Assembly (NCBI GenBank): GCA_903825465.1
Contig: CAIKAR010000019.1
Location: forward strand, 1 to 36,813
Reading direction: 5' to 3'
DNA: 36,813 nucleotides
Source: an uncultured Hyphomicrobiales bacterium
GTDB lineage: Bacteria; Pseudomonadota; Alphaproteobacteria; Rhizobiales; Beijerinckiaceae
The notes under the pieces were generated by a model, which saw nothing but the letters and a program-made list of their open reading frames with translations, was not told the origin of the DNA and searched no databases. Each line of letters begins with the position of its first letter. Within the stretch, counting starts at the first letter, position 1. The translations under genes and the position numbers were made by a program. This document shows positions 17,444 to 24,731 of this stretch, in pieces.

Positions 17444-18652
17444 TCAATGTCCAATCCTGTCGAAAACGCTGGGTTCGATTCCGAGCGCCGCGCGGCCGTA
17501 CATTCCGCCGGCGCGCTCGCGCGCGAACGAATTGTGCGCGGCCGCGGCGTTGATGTCGCGCCAGACGCGTTGCAGCGCGTGCGTGTCGTAAACGGCGCTG
17601 CCGCCGCCGGCCTCGAACAAGCTGTTGACCGCGAGGCGGCAACGCCACGCGGCGTGCGAAATGTCGCGCATCCAGCGCGCGCGGTCGATCGCGGCCGCGG
17701 CGTTGCCGTTGTCGGCCGCGTCGATTTCGAGTCCATCCTTCAGCAGGAGCGCGAAGGCCGCGTCGATGTCCGCGCCCGCCTCCGCGACACGCATGAAAAA
17801 TCCCGCCTGCTCGCCGATTTGCGCCGCGGGCCAACCTTCCATTCGCGCGCGGAACGCCTCCTTGAACGCGTCCAGGCCCGCGCGCGCGACCCCTATGGGC
17901 GCGCCCGCGAGGGATATCGCGAGGATTTGCGGAAACGGCGCGCGATAGAGCGGCGCGTCGTGATGCCTAGCGCCCGGCGAGAGGCCCCGCGACAGATCGG
18001 CGATGGCGAGGGCGCGCCGCGCCGGCACAAACGCGTCCTTGACGCGCAGCGTGCGACTGCCCGTGCCGCGCAGCCCAACCGTGAACCAGTCGTCCACCAC
18101 TTCGACATCGCTCTTGGGCGCGAGCAGATACGTCGGCGTGACCGAACCGTCGGCGCGTTCGACGCCGGCGCCGAGCACGATCCAACTGGCGTGGGCGACG
18201 CCGCTGCAATATTTGCCGACGGCGTTGCGGACGCGAAAGCCGCCGTCGCAAGGTTTTGGCCGTTCGCCGCCGAGCCGCACAACCGAGGCGACCAGGCTGT
18301 CGGGATCGTCGAACACCTCGCGCTGGGTCTCGACGGGAAACAGGCTCGTCAGCCAGTTGTGGCCGCCGAGCACCGAATAGAGCCAACCTGTCGAACCGCA
18401 GCCGGAGGCGAGTTCGGCGCCGACTTCAACCAACGCGGCGAGGCCGAGTTGCGAGCCGCCGAATTCCTTCGGCGCCATGAGTCTGAACAGTCCGGCGGAC
18501 GAAATCGCGGCGATCGTTTCGGCGGCCACGTCGCGGTTGGCGTCGGCGGAGCCGGCTTTTTCACGCAGCAGGGGAATCAATTCGCGCGCGCGCGAAACAG
18601 CCTCGGAGCGGCTCGCGAAAACAGGCCTCGCGATGGCGGCGCCGGGGTTCAT
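17444..18652 (-). CDS. Acyl-CoA-dehydrogenase-fold flavin monooxygenase (HsaA/DszC-like, class D)
   Basis: A 402-residue cytoplasmic protein. The N-terminal helical domain has LFRLMAPKEFGGSQLGL, and the middle strand domain GGFRVRNAVGKYCSGVAHASW, the block in which class D flavoprotein monooxygenases (HsaA, DszC, HpaB relatives) bind reduced flavin. The catalytic Glu of true acyl-CoA dehydrogenases is not evident. These enzymes hydroxylate phenols, or S- or N-containing compounds, using FMNH2 or FADH2 supplied by a partner reductase. A flavin reductase of the usual HsaB type is not in the cluster; the VanB-type reductase at 20661-21611 is the only candidate donor. It lies 25 bases ahead of the MetE-like gene. 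Confidence 0.8.
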   Translation of the reverse strand: MNPGAAIARPVFASRSEAVSRARELIPLLREKAGSADANRDVAAETIAAISSAGLFRLMAPKEFGGSQLGLAALVEVGAELASGCGSTGWLYSVLGGHNWLTSLFPVETQREVFDDPDSLVASVVRLGGERPKPCDGGFRVRNAVGKYCSGVAHASWIVLGAGVERADGSVTPTYLLAPKSDVEVVDDWFTVGLRGTGSRTLRVKDAFVPARRALAIADLSRGLSPGARHHDAPLYRAPFPQILAISLAGAPIGVARAGLDAFKEAFRARMEGWPAAQIGEQAGFFMRVAEAGADIDAAFALLLKDGLEIDAADNGNAAAAIDRARWMRDISHAAWRCRLAVNSLFEAGGGSAVYDTHALQRVWRDINAAAAHNSFARERAGGMYGRAALGIEPSVFDRIGH

Positions 18653-18683
18653 GGCGTCCCGCCCTTGTGGCTGGACGGCGTGA

Positions 18684-19607
18684 TCACCGGACGATCAGCT
18701 TCGCCGGATCCAGCGCCGATTTGTAAAGCCCGAATTCCTTGCCCATGGCGATGTAATAGTCGAGGTCGCCGGGCTTGATCGCGGTGGAAAAATCGCTCAG
18801 GCCAGGGAAGCGGCTTGGCGCGGTGAAACCGAGGTATTTCGTTTCCATCGGGCCGATTTCATCGGGGTGGGCGCGCATATAGTCCGCCGCCTCGTCGAGG
18901 CTCGCCCGGAAGTTCTTGACCGCCGCGGGGTATTTGGCCACCCAGTCGCTCTTCGCGATATAGCCGACCGCCAGCGTGTCGGCCTGCAAGTCGGCCACGA
19001 ATTCCGCGTAGACGTAGCCGACGCCGGATTTTTCCGCGGCCGCGCGCAGCGGGTCGGTGATCGTCACGGCGTCGAGCGTGCCGGCCTTGAGCAGGTCCGG
19101 CATTTGCGGGAAAATCGCCTCGACGCGCGTGACATCGTTGTCGCCCAGGCCCTTGACGCGCAGCCATTTCCGCAAAAACACGTCCATCATCGAATTGAAG
19201 CCGGCGACGCCGATCTTCTTGCCCTTGAGGTCTTCCGGCTTCTCGATCTTGAGCCCGCTGCGCACCATCAACGCGATCTTCGAGTGTTCGCGGTCCTGTC
19301 GGGCGGCGCCGGAAATCAACCGCAGATCGAGGCCGGCGTCGACCGCCTGCAACAGGCCGGGCATGGTCGAGGCGCCGATCTGGAGATCGCCGGACATCAG
19401 GCCCGTCGGGATGTTGACGATGATCGGAATCCGCTTGGGATCGACGTCGAGGTCGTGTTTGGCGAAGATGCCCTTTTCCTTGGCGAAGAAAATGGGCGTG
19501 AAGTCCGACGCCGTGACATAGCCGATCGCGACCTTCACGGGCTCGGCGCGCGCCAGCGGCGCGAAGGCGGCGATCGCGGCGAGGACGCCGAGCGTTGTCT
19601 TGAACAT
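18684..19607 (-). CDS. SsuA/NMT1-type ABC solute-binding protein
   Basis: A 307-residue exported protein with a signal peptide ending ARA near residue 22. VKVAIGYVTASDFTPIFFAK followed by EKGIF (about 24-48) is the classic opening of the NrtA/SsuA/ThiY (NMT1-like) family, followed by GLMSGDLQIG and LKGKKIGV. These proteins bind small anions or heterocycles: nitrate, sulfonates, taurine, pyrimidine precursors, aromatic acids. GGGAGGGG precedes the ATG at 19607; the longer frame upstream is not family-like. No cognate SsuB or SsuC is in the window. It sits inside the catabolic gene run, so it likely captures the cluster's substrate or a product of it. Confidence 0.87.
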   Translation of the reverse strand: MFKTTLGVLAAIAAFAPLARAEPVKVAIGYVTASDFTPIFFAKEKGIFAKHDLDVDPKRIPIIVNIPTGLMSGDLQIGASTMPGLLQAVDAGLDLRLISGAARQDREHSKIALMVRSGLKIEKPEDLKGKKIGVAGFNSMMDVFLRKWLRVKGLGDNDVTRVEAIFPQMPDLLKAGTLDAVTITDPLRAAAEKSGVGYVYAEFVADLQADTLAVGYIAKSDWVAKYPAAVKNFRASLDEAADYMRAHPDEIGPMETKYLGFTAPSRFPGLSDFSTAIKPGDLDYYIAMGKEFGLYKSALDPAKLIVR

Positions 19608-19659
19608 ATTCCCCTCCCAACCCTGTTTTATTCCGCGTCTTGTTTTCAAGCCGCGCGCG

Positions 19660-20103
19660 TCAATGCTTGTAGTCGCCCTTCTCGAAGGCCGCGTCGAAAA
19701 AGGCCTGCGACACCACGCCGATTTCCCACCAGGTGTTGTTGAGGTCGAGCAACAGGAACGAGCGCTTGCCGTCCTTCGTCTCGACGCCGCGCACCTCCTT
19801 GATGCCGTAGTCGCCCTTGTGGGCGAGCGCGGCGGCGTGCGCGGATTCGACCTCGGCGTCGCCCGCCACCGACAGCACGAAGCGGTTGTCGACGGGCTGC
19901 TCCTTGCATTCGCCATCCTGAATGTGAACGCAGACGACGGACCACGGGCCGCCCTTGAACATGTACTGCGCCTCTTTCAGCGGGCGGATGATGTCGAGCC
20001 CGAGAAAGTCGACGAGGAAGCGCCGCGTCGCTGCCATGTCGGTGCACTCGATGGTGCCATGCGAGAAAAAATCGTTCTTGATGAGCGGGGCGGCGGCGGG
20101 CAT
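19660..20103 (-). CDS. VOC-superfamily protein, probable metal-dependent lyase/dioxygenase (A)
   Basis: A 147-residue single-module VOC protein (glyoxalase I/extradiol dioxygenase fold). Likely metal ligands are H15 (FFSHGTIECTDM), H60 (VVCVHIQDG) and E127 (NNTWWEIG), the His-His-Glu set of extradiol dioxygenases and glyoxalases. VOC enzymes split C-C bonds of catechols, open epoxides or isomerise hemithioacetals. It follows 39 bases after a second VOC gene, and the two share the WWE strand. In a cluster with an oxygenase and a reductase, ring or side-chain cleavage is plausible; the exact reaction is not known. Confidence 0.8.
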   Translation of the reverse strand: MPAAAPLIKNDFFSHGTIECTDMAATRRFLVDFLGLDIIRPLKEAQYMFKGGPWSVVCVHIQDGECKEQPVDNRFVLSVAGDAEVESAHAAALAHKGDYGIKEVRGVETKDGKRSFLLLDLNNTWWEIGVVSQAFFDAAFEKGDYKH

Positions 20104-20142
20104 GGAAATCTCCGTGTCAAAAATCGTTCGCGGCGGCGGTGG

Positions 20143-20640
20143 TCACTCGGCGGGATCGACGAACTGGTCGCCCTTTTCGCGCAGCGCCGAGTAGAGAAGC
20201 TCGGGCGCGCGGTACTCGACCTCCCACCAGTTGGTGTCCTTGTCGACGAAATAGATGGCGTAGGAGCCGTTGCGGAAGAACGGCTTCTGCACGCGCGTGA
20301 TTCCGTATTCGGCCTTGTTGGCCGACAGTTTTTCGTAGGCGTCGTCGACGGCCGCCTGGCTCGGCGCCTCGAAGCCCCAGTGATTGAGCATTTCCTGCGC
20401 GACCGGCACCTCGGCGACCTCGCGCACTTCCAGAACCCAGTAGGGCGAGCCGTGCTTGCGCCCGCCGGCGCGGTGGCCCTTTTCGCGCACGTACATCAGG
20501 CCCTTCGCGGGCTCGACGCATTCCATGTCCATCGCCTCCTCGTACATGCGGCGCGCCCGCTTCATGTCGGTGGTGACGAGCGTCCCCGAAATCAGCGATT
20601 GCGATTTCACGTGCGCGGCGGGCTTCACATGGGTGTTCAT
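20143..20640 (-). CDS. VOC-superfamily protein (B), partner of the preceding VOC gene
   Basis: A 165-residue VOC-fold protein starting at the ATG at 20640, which has a strong GGAGG ribosome site seven bases upstream. The first strand reads LISGTLVTTDMKRARRMYE: the His expected as first metal ligand is absent (Ser18/Gly19 there). The C-terminal strand keeps DTNWWEVEY with E140. One metal ligand is therefore missing, unlike VOC protein A. It could be a structural partner in a heteromer with A, or use other ligands (H56 or H63 nearby). It lies 20 bases after the reductase gene. Confidence 0.78.
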   Translation of the reverse strand: MNTHVKPAAHVKSQSLISGTLVTTDMKRARRMYEEAMDMECVEPAKGLMYVREKGHRAGGRKHGSPYWVLEVREVAEVPVAQEMLNHWGFEAPSQAAVDDAYEKLSANKAEYGITRVQKPFFRNGSYAIYFVDKDTNWWEVEYRAPELLYSALREKGDQFVDPAE

Positions 20641-20660
20641 GGCGTTTCCTCCGGGTTCGT

Positions 20661-21611
20661 TCAGAGATCGAGCACAAGCGTTTCGCCGGGCATGGCGCGC
20701 GACACGCACACCTGCAGCACGGTGTCTTTCTCGTCGTCGTCGAGCACGTCGTCGCGGTGGTCGACCTTGCCCGAGAGATAGGTCACGCGGCACGTGCCGC
20801 AGCGGCCCGTCACGCACAGCGTCTTGACGCGGACGCCCTCCGCCTTCAGCGTCGCGAGGATGCTTTTGTCGGCGGGCACGGTCAGCGTCTTCCCCGATTT
20901 TCTCAGCGTGATCTCGAAGGGCTGGTCGTTGTTTTCAGGCGCGAGGTCGGCCTCGCTTCCCTTGAACAATTCGTAGTGGACGGAGCCCTTCGGCCAGTCG
21001 GCCGCGGCGGCGTTGACCGCCTTGATCAGGCCGAGCGGCCCGCAGACATAGACATGCGCGGCGGGCGCGCGCTTCGACAGCAGGGCTGTCAAATCGACGC
21101 CGCGCGAAATATCGCCGCCGTCGAAATGCGTTTTGACGCGTTCGCCGTGCGCCTGGACGATTTCCTCCAGAAACGCCGCGTCCTCCGCCGAGCGCGCGCA
21201 ATAGCGCAGCGTGTAATCCTTGCCGAGCGCCTTGAGCCGCGAGGCCATCGCCATGATCGGCGTGACGCCGATGCCGCCGGCGATCAGAATGTTGACGTCG
21301 CCCGCCTCGTTGAGGGGAAAATGATTGATCGGCGCCGAGGCGTGGACGACGTCGCCCACCTTGATCTGATCGTGGACCCAGGCCGAGCCGCCGGCGCTGT
21401 CCGCCTCTCGCAGCACGCCGAGCACATAACGGCTGGTCTCGCCGGGGTCGTTCATCAGCGAGTAGGACCGGGCCTCGCCGATCGGCAAATCGATGTCGAT
21501 ATGCGCGCCCGCCGCGAAGGCCGGCAAGTCGCCGCCGTCCAGGCCAACCAGTTCAACGCGCCGAACGCGCGGCGTCGCCGATGTGATTTTCGCTACCTTG
21601 AGCGCTGGCAA
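20661..21611 (-). CDS. VanB-type oxidoreductase (FMN, NAD(P)H, C-terminal plant-type 2Fe-2S)
   Basis: A 316-residue one-protein reductase of the phthalate dioxygenase reductase/VanB family. The flavin domain has RSYSLMN (48-54), the pyridine-nucleotide domain GGIGVTPIMAMA (112-123) and CGPLGLI (190-196), and the C-terminal ferredoxin domain C266-x4-C271-x2-C274 with C302. Such proteins pass electrons from NADH to an oxygenase, usually a Rieske oxygenase alpha subunit, which is absent here; the flavin monooxygenase at 17444-18652 is the only oxygenase nearby. The start is TTG at 21611: an in-frame stop lies shortly upstream and no ATG or GTG is available. First gene of the eleven-gene run. Confidence 0.9.
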   Translation of the reverse strand: MPALKVAKITSATPRVRRVELVGLDGGDLPAFAAGAHIDIDLPIGEARSYSLMNDPGETSRYVLGVLREADSAGGSAWVHDQIKVGDVVHASAPINHFPLNEAGDVNILIAGGIGVTPIMAMASRLKALGKDYTLRYCARSAEDAAFLEEIVQAHGERVKTHFDGGDISRGVDLTALLSKRAPAAHVYVCGPLGLIKAVNAAAADWPKGSVHYELFKGSEADLAPENNDQPFEITLRKSGKTLTVPADKSILATLKAEGVRVKTLCVTGRCGTCRVTYLSGKVDHRDDVLDDDEKDTVLQVCVSRAMPGETLVLDL

Positions 21612-21677
21612 GTTCCGTCCCCGATGGCCTGTTGGCCATGGAAACTATAGCAACCCGCCCGGTTGGCAAGACGCCGC

Positions 21678-22037
21678 TCAGGGCCGCGTCCCGGCTTTCG
21701 CGGCGGCGGGCCCGGCGCCCCGGCCGAGCGCGCAGGCCAGCGCGAGGAACCACGCGAGCACAGTCCATCCAAACGCCAGCGAGCCCGCGGCGACGAGCCA
21801 GCGGCGGGGATGACGGCGGCTGAACGCAAGCCAGGCCGGCGCCGCGTAAACGCCCGACACGGCGATCCATAACAGCGCATGGAGGGTGAAATCCCAGCCC
21901 TTCCACAACCGAAGCAGGACGATCGCCGTTCCAACGACCTGGCACACGATGTCCAGATTATTGAAGTAGCCGTCCGCGCGAACGCGGTCCAACTCGCCGC
22001 GAAGGGAACTGGACATCCACTGGTTCAAGTCCCGCAT
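21678..22037 (-). CDS. Small membrane protein, superinfection-immunity-like
   Basis: A 119-residue protein with three hydrophobic segments after a polar N-terminal 30 residues. The last two (VYAAPAWLAFSRRHPRRW, then AAGSLAFGWTVLAWFLAL) match the pattern of the superinfection immunity family: Y-x-x-P, a short basic loop, then an L-GWT-GW-AL helix. Those proteins block phage DNA entry in phage-encoded examples, but most chromosomal homologues are uncharacterised. I use the ATG at 22037, with AGGCGG about nine bases upstream; a TTG three codons earlier is possible. It follows the DUF4118-like gene by five bases, so the two are probably co-transcribed. Confidence 0.65.
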   Translation of the reverse strand: MRDLNQWMSSSLRGELDRVRADGYFNNLDIVCQVVGTAIVLLRLWKGWDFTLHALLWIAVSGVYAAPAWLAFSRRHPRRWLVAAGSLAFGWTVLAWFLALACALGRGAGPAAAKAGTRP

Positions 22038-22042
22038 GATGA

Positions 22043-22633
22043 TCAACCGCCTTTGAATTTGATCGCGTTTCGGGGACTGGACGCGTTTTCCGCGCCGACG
22101 AAACGCTCCACGGCGATGGCGATTTGCGCGAAAATGAAGAGATAAAGCGCCAGATCAAGCGCGTCCGAAAGCGAGCTCAGCTCCATCTGGTAAATGGGTC
22201 GCATCATGCAGAAGTCGAGCGCCAGGACGCTCGTGGCGATGGCGAACACCGTTGCGCGGAGATCGAAAACAATGACGCTGACGATCACCGGGACGACGAA
22301 AGTCGAAAGCCGGAAATGGTCGGGATCGCCATCGAGGTAGCGGTCGAACACAACCGCGAGCAGCACAAGAGCGACGGCCCCCGGGAAGCGCGTCCACGCC
22401 GACGCGGTCCGGCAAACCCTGAGCCAGCGCGCGGTCAGAGCGTGCGATCCCTGTTCCCGCGCCGCCCGGCGCGCGGCGTAGGCCGCCAGAATGGACAGCC
22501 CGACGCCCAGAACGACGTCGCCATAAGACGAGAAAAAATGCCGCAACGCGAGAAGACACAAGAGCCCGGCATACGTCGCGAAAGCCGCGGCGAGCGCGGC
22601 GGCGAGATTTCCCGGTCTCATTGCAATCGCCAC
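22043..22633 (-). CDS. Membrane protein with DUF4118/KdpD-like four-helix domain
   Basis: A protein of up to 196 residues with about five or six hydrophobic segments. The C-terminal half (FVVPVIVSVIVFDLRATVFA... DFCMMRPIYQMELSSLSDAL) follows the pattern of the membrane domain found before the histidine kinase in KdpD and as free DUF4118 proteins: P-A-V-like helix, short turn, then F..P.Y.F.../D. There is no kinase domain, so it is not a sensor kinase. GTG at 22633 or ATG at 22621 could be the start. Function unknown. It is sandwiched between the pilin and the immunity-like gene on one strand. Confidence 0.6.
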   Translation of the reverse strand: MAIAMRPGNLAAALAAAFATYAGLLCLLALRHFFSSYGDVVLGVGLSILAAYAARRAAREQGSHALTARWLRVCRTASAWTRFPGAVALVLLAVVFDRYLDGDPDHFRLSTFVVPVIVSVIVFDLRATVFAIATSVLALDFCMMRPIYQMELSSLSDALDLALYLFIFAQIAIAVERFVGAENASSPRNAIKFKGG

Positions 22634-22694
22634 TTCGATTTCCCGTTTCCGGAGGCCTGGCCGCGACGCGGATCGGCGTCGGGCTCCCTCGACG

Positions 22695-22856
22695 CTAGAT
22701 ATTCGCCGCTATTTTGGAAAAGTCGCCCGACACCTTCGTTCCAAGCGTTGTCGCGGCCCTGATGATCACCACCGCGATAAGGCCCGCGATCAGCCCGTAT
22801 TCGATAGCGGTCGCGCCCGATTCGTCGCGCAGGAACTCGATAAGCAAAGCTTTCAT
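22695..22856 (-). CDS. flp: Flp-family type IVb pilin
   Basis: A 53-residue protein. It begins MKALLIEFLRDESG, then ATAIEYGLIAGLIAVVII: the prepilin peptidase site G14 before A15, with E19 and Y20, is exactly the Flp pattern, followed by a single hydrophobic helix and TTLGTKVSGDFSKI. Flp subunits assemble into adhesive Tad pili. GGGAG lies eight bases before the ATG. Unusual: R33 falls inside the hydrophobic helix, where relatives have Gly (VIIGA). No tad, cpa or rcp assembly genes are in the window, so this copy depends on machinery elsewhere or is not a functional major pilin. Confidence 0.85.
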   Translation of the reverse strand: MKALLIEFLRDESGATAIEYGLIAGLIAVVIIRAATTLGTKVSGDFSKIAANI

Positions 22857-23006
22857 GGAATGACTCCCTTAGACGCCGAAAACATCGGCGAGTTCCTTTA
22901 AAATTCCGTGAAAGTCGCTGGCGCTCCGGTTCCAACGGGCGTCGCGGTCAAGCTGTCGCGAACGGTTTCGCGAAAAACCCGGGAACAAGGTTAACGAAGG
23001 CGCCCG

Positions 23007-24731
23007 CTACGTCGCGCGCGCCGCGCGGCCCTTGTCGTCGACCGTCACGTTGTAGTCCGCGCGCGCCCTCTCGACGGTGATGTAGCCTTCGTCGAGGTCG
23101 CGCTGGACGGACGCCAGGTCGCGCTCGGCGGGCGGGCCGTAGCCACCGCCGCCGCCGGTTTCGAGAACGACGACGCTGCCCGCGGCGAGCGGCTCGCCAT
23201 GCGCCTTGTATTTTGGCGTCGCCGTCCCCGCCTTTTCGTCGATGACGAGAACGCGGCCGGGGCGCGCCTCGCCGCCGCCGAGAACGCCCCACGCGGGATG
23301 GTTCGTGCGGTCGAGGTTTGTCTGCAACAGGCAGTCTTCGAGGATGCGGTATTTTTTCGCGAAGCCGAGCCCGCCGCGGAACTTGCCCGGTCCGCCCGAA
23401 TCCGCGCGAAGCGCGATCGACTCGACGCGGAACGGCAGCAGGCGCTCCTGCAGTTCGATGGGGATCAGGCGCGTGTCGCCGTGCGCCATCGTCCGGAAGG
23501 GGCCGGCGCCGTCGTGCGTCGCGCAGGCGCCCCAGCCGCCGTGGCCGCTGTCGTGGCCGTTGAAAGGACGGCCGTTGGCGCGCCGGCCAAACAGGCGGAA
23601 GCCGGAATGCGTCGCGAAATGGCCGCCGGTGACGCGCTCGGGGAGCGCTTTTTCCAGCGCTTTGATCACCGCGTCGATGACGGTTGGAAACGGCATCGGA
23701 TAGTTCGCCATCGGCGCCGTCGGATCGGCGCTGAGAATCGTGCCTTCCGGCAAAATCAGCTTCAGCGGGCGAAACAGCCCCTCGTTGGCGGGCTCGTCGG
23801 GAGCCACCAGATAACGGAAGGCGACGCGCGCCGTCGTCAGGCCGCCGCCATGGTAGCCGGAATTGATCGAGCCCTTCGCCTGTTCGGCGATGCCCGTGTA
23901 GTCGACGGTGATTTCCTCGCCCTTGATGATCACACGGACCTTGATCGGAATTGGCGCGTCGCCCTGCCCGTCGTTGTCGAGCCATGTCTCGTGGGTGTAT
24001 TCGCCGTCGGGCAGGGCGCGGATATGCTGCCGGGCCGCCGCTTCCGCCTGATCGAGAATGATTTCAATCGCGCGCTCGAACGTCGATGTTCCGTATTTCA
24101 CGACGAGGGCGGCGACAAGGTCGCGTCCCAGGAAACAGCCGGCGAGTTGCGCCCTGATGTCGCCGAGAAGCTCGGTGGGCAGGCGGGTGTTGTTCTCGAT
24201 GATGCGGTAGACTTCCTCGATTGGCTCGCCCTTCGACCACATCTTGATGGAGCGCAGTTGCAGCCCTTCCATGAAGATGTCGTGCGAGTTGTTCATCGTG
24301 CCGCCGATGTCGATCCAGTGCACGTTGATCGCGAAGAAGCCGACAAGCGCCCCCGAGCCGTCGATGTTTTCCGCGATTGGCGTGTACATCACGGTGTTGT
24401 TGAGGTGCTGGCCCTGCACCGCGGCGTGGTTGCAGACCAGCACGTCGCCGAAATGCAGCCGCTCCATGCCATAGGTCTTGATTCCGTCGCGCACCGCGGT
24501 GCCGACGGAATCCGCCACGAAGGGCGGCATGCCGCCGGTGCATTGCGCCACGAGGCGCCCCTTGATGTCGGTGACGCCGACGGCGAAGTCGTTGTACTCG
24601 TAGATATAGGGGCTGAACGCCGTGCGCTTGATGTTCGCGTCGATCTGATTGGTCGTCGAGATCAAGCCGTAGCGAAGCACTTCGAGCGTGATGGGGTCCA
24701 TCGCGCCCCGACCTGTCGCGTTGTCGCTCAT
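23007..24731 (-). CDS. hyuB: Hydantoinase B / acetone-carboxylase-like beta subunit (HyuB)
   Basis: A 574-residue protein. DPITLEVLRYGLISTTNQI near the N-terminus, AFSPYIYEYNDFAVGV, and the C-terminal GGGGYGPPAERD are HyuB hallmarks. With HyuA it forms an ATP-dependent amidohydrolase or carboxylase: N-methylhydantoinase, 5-oxoprolinase, acetophenone/acetone carboxylase and indoleacetate-pathway lactam hydrolase are known types. The ATG at 24731 overlaps the hyuA stop by four bases (ATGA), so the pair is coupled. Longer readings that extend into hyuA in another frame are shadows. Substrate is not fixed by sequence. Confidence 0.92.
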   Translation of the reverse strand: MSDNATGRGAMDPITLEVLRYGLISTTNQIDANIKRTAFSPYIYEYNDFAVGVTDIKGRLVAQCTGGMPPFVADSVGTAVRDGIKTYGMERLHFGDVLVCNHAAVQGQHLNNTVMYTPIAENIDGSGALVGFFAINVHWIDIGGTMNNSHDIFMEGLQLRSIKMWSKGEPIEEVYRIIENNTRLPTELLGDIRAQLAGCFLGRDLVAALVVKYGTSTFERAIEIILDQAEAAARQHIRALPDGEYTHETWLDNDGQGDAPIPIKVRVIIKGEEITVDYTGIAEQAKGSINSGYHGGGLTTARVAFRYLVAPDEPANEGLFRPLKLILPEGTILSADPTAPMANYPMPFPTVIDAVIKALEKALPERVTGGHFATHSGFRLFGRRANGRPFNGHDSGHGGWGACATHDGAGPFRTMAHGDTRLIPIELQERLLPFRVESIALRADSGGPGKFRGGLGFAKKYRILEDCLLQTNLDRTNHPAWGVLGGGEARPGRVLVIDEKAGTATPKYKAHGEPLAAGSVVVLETGGGGGYGPPAERDLASVQRDLDEGYITVERARADYNVTVDDKGRAARAT

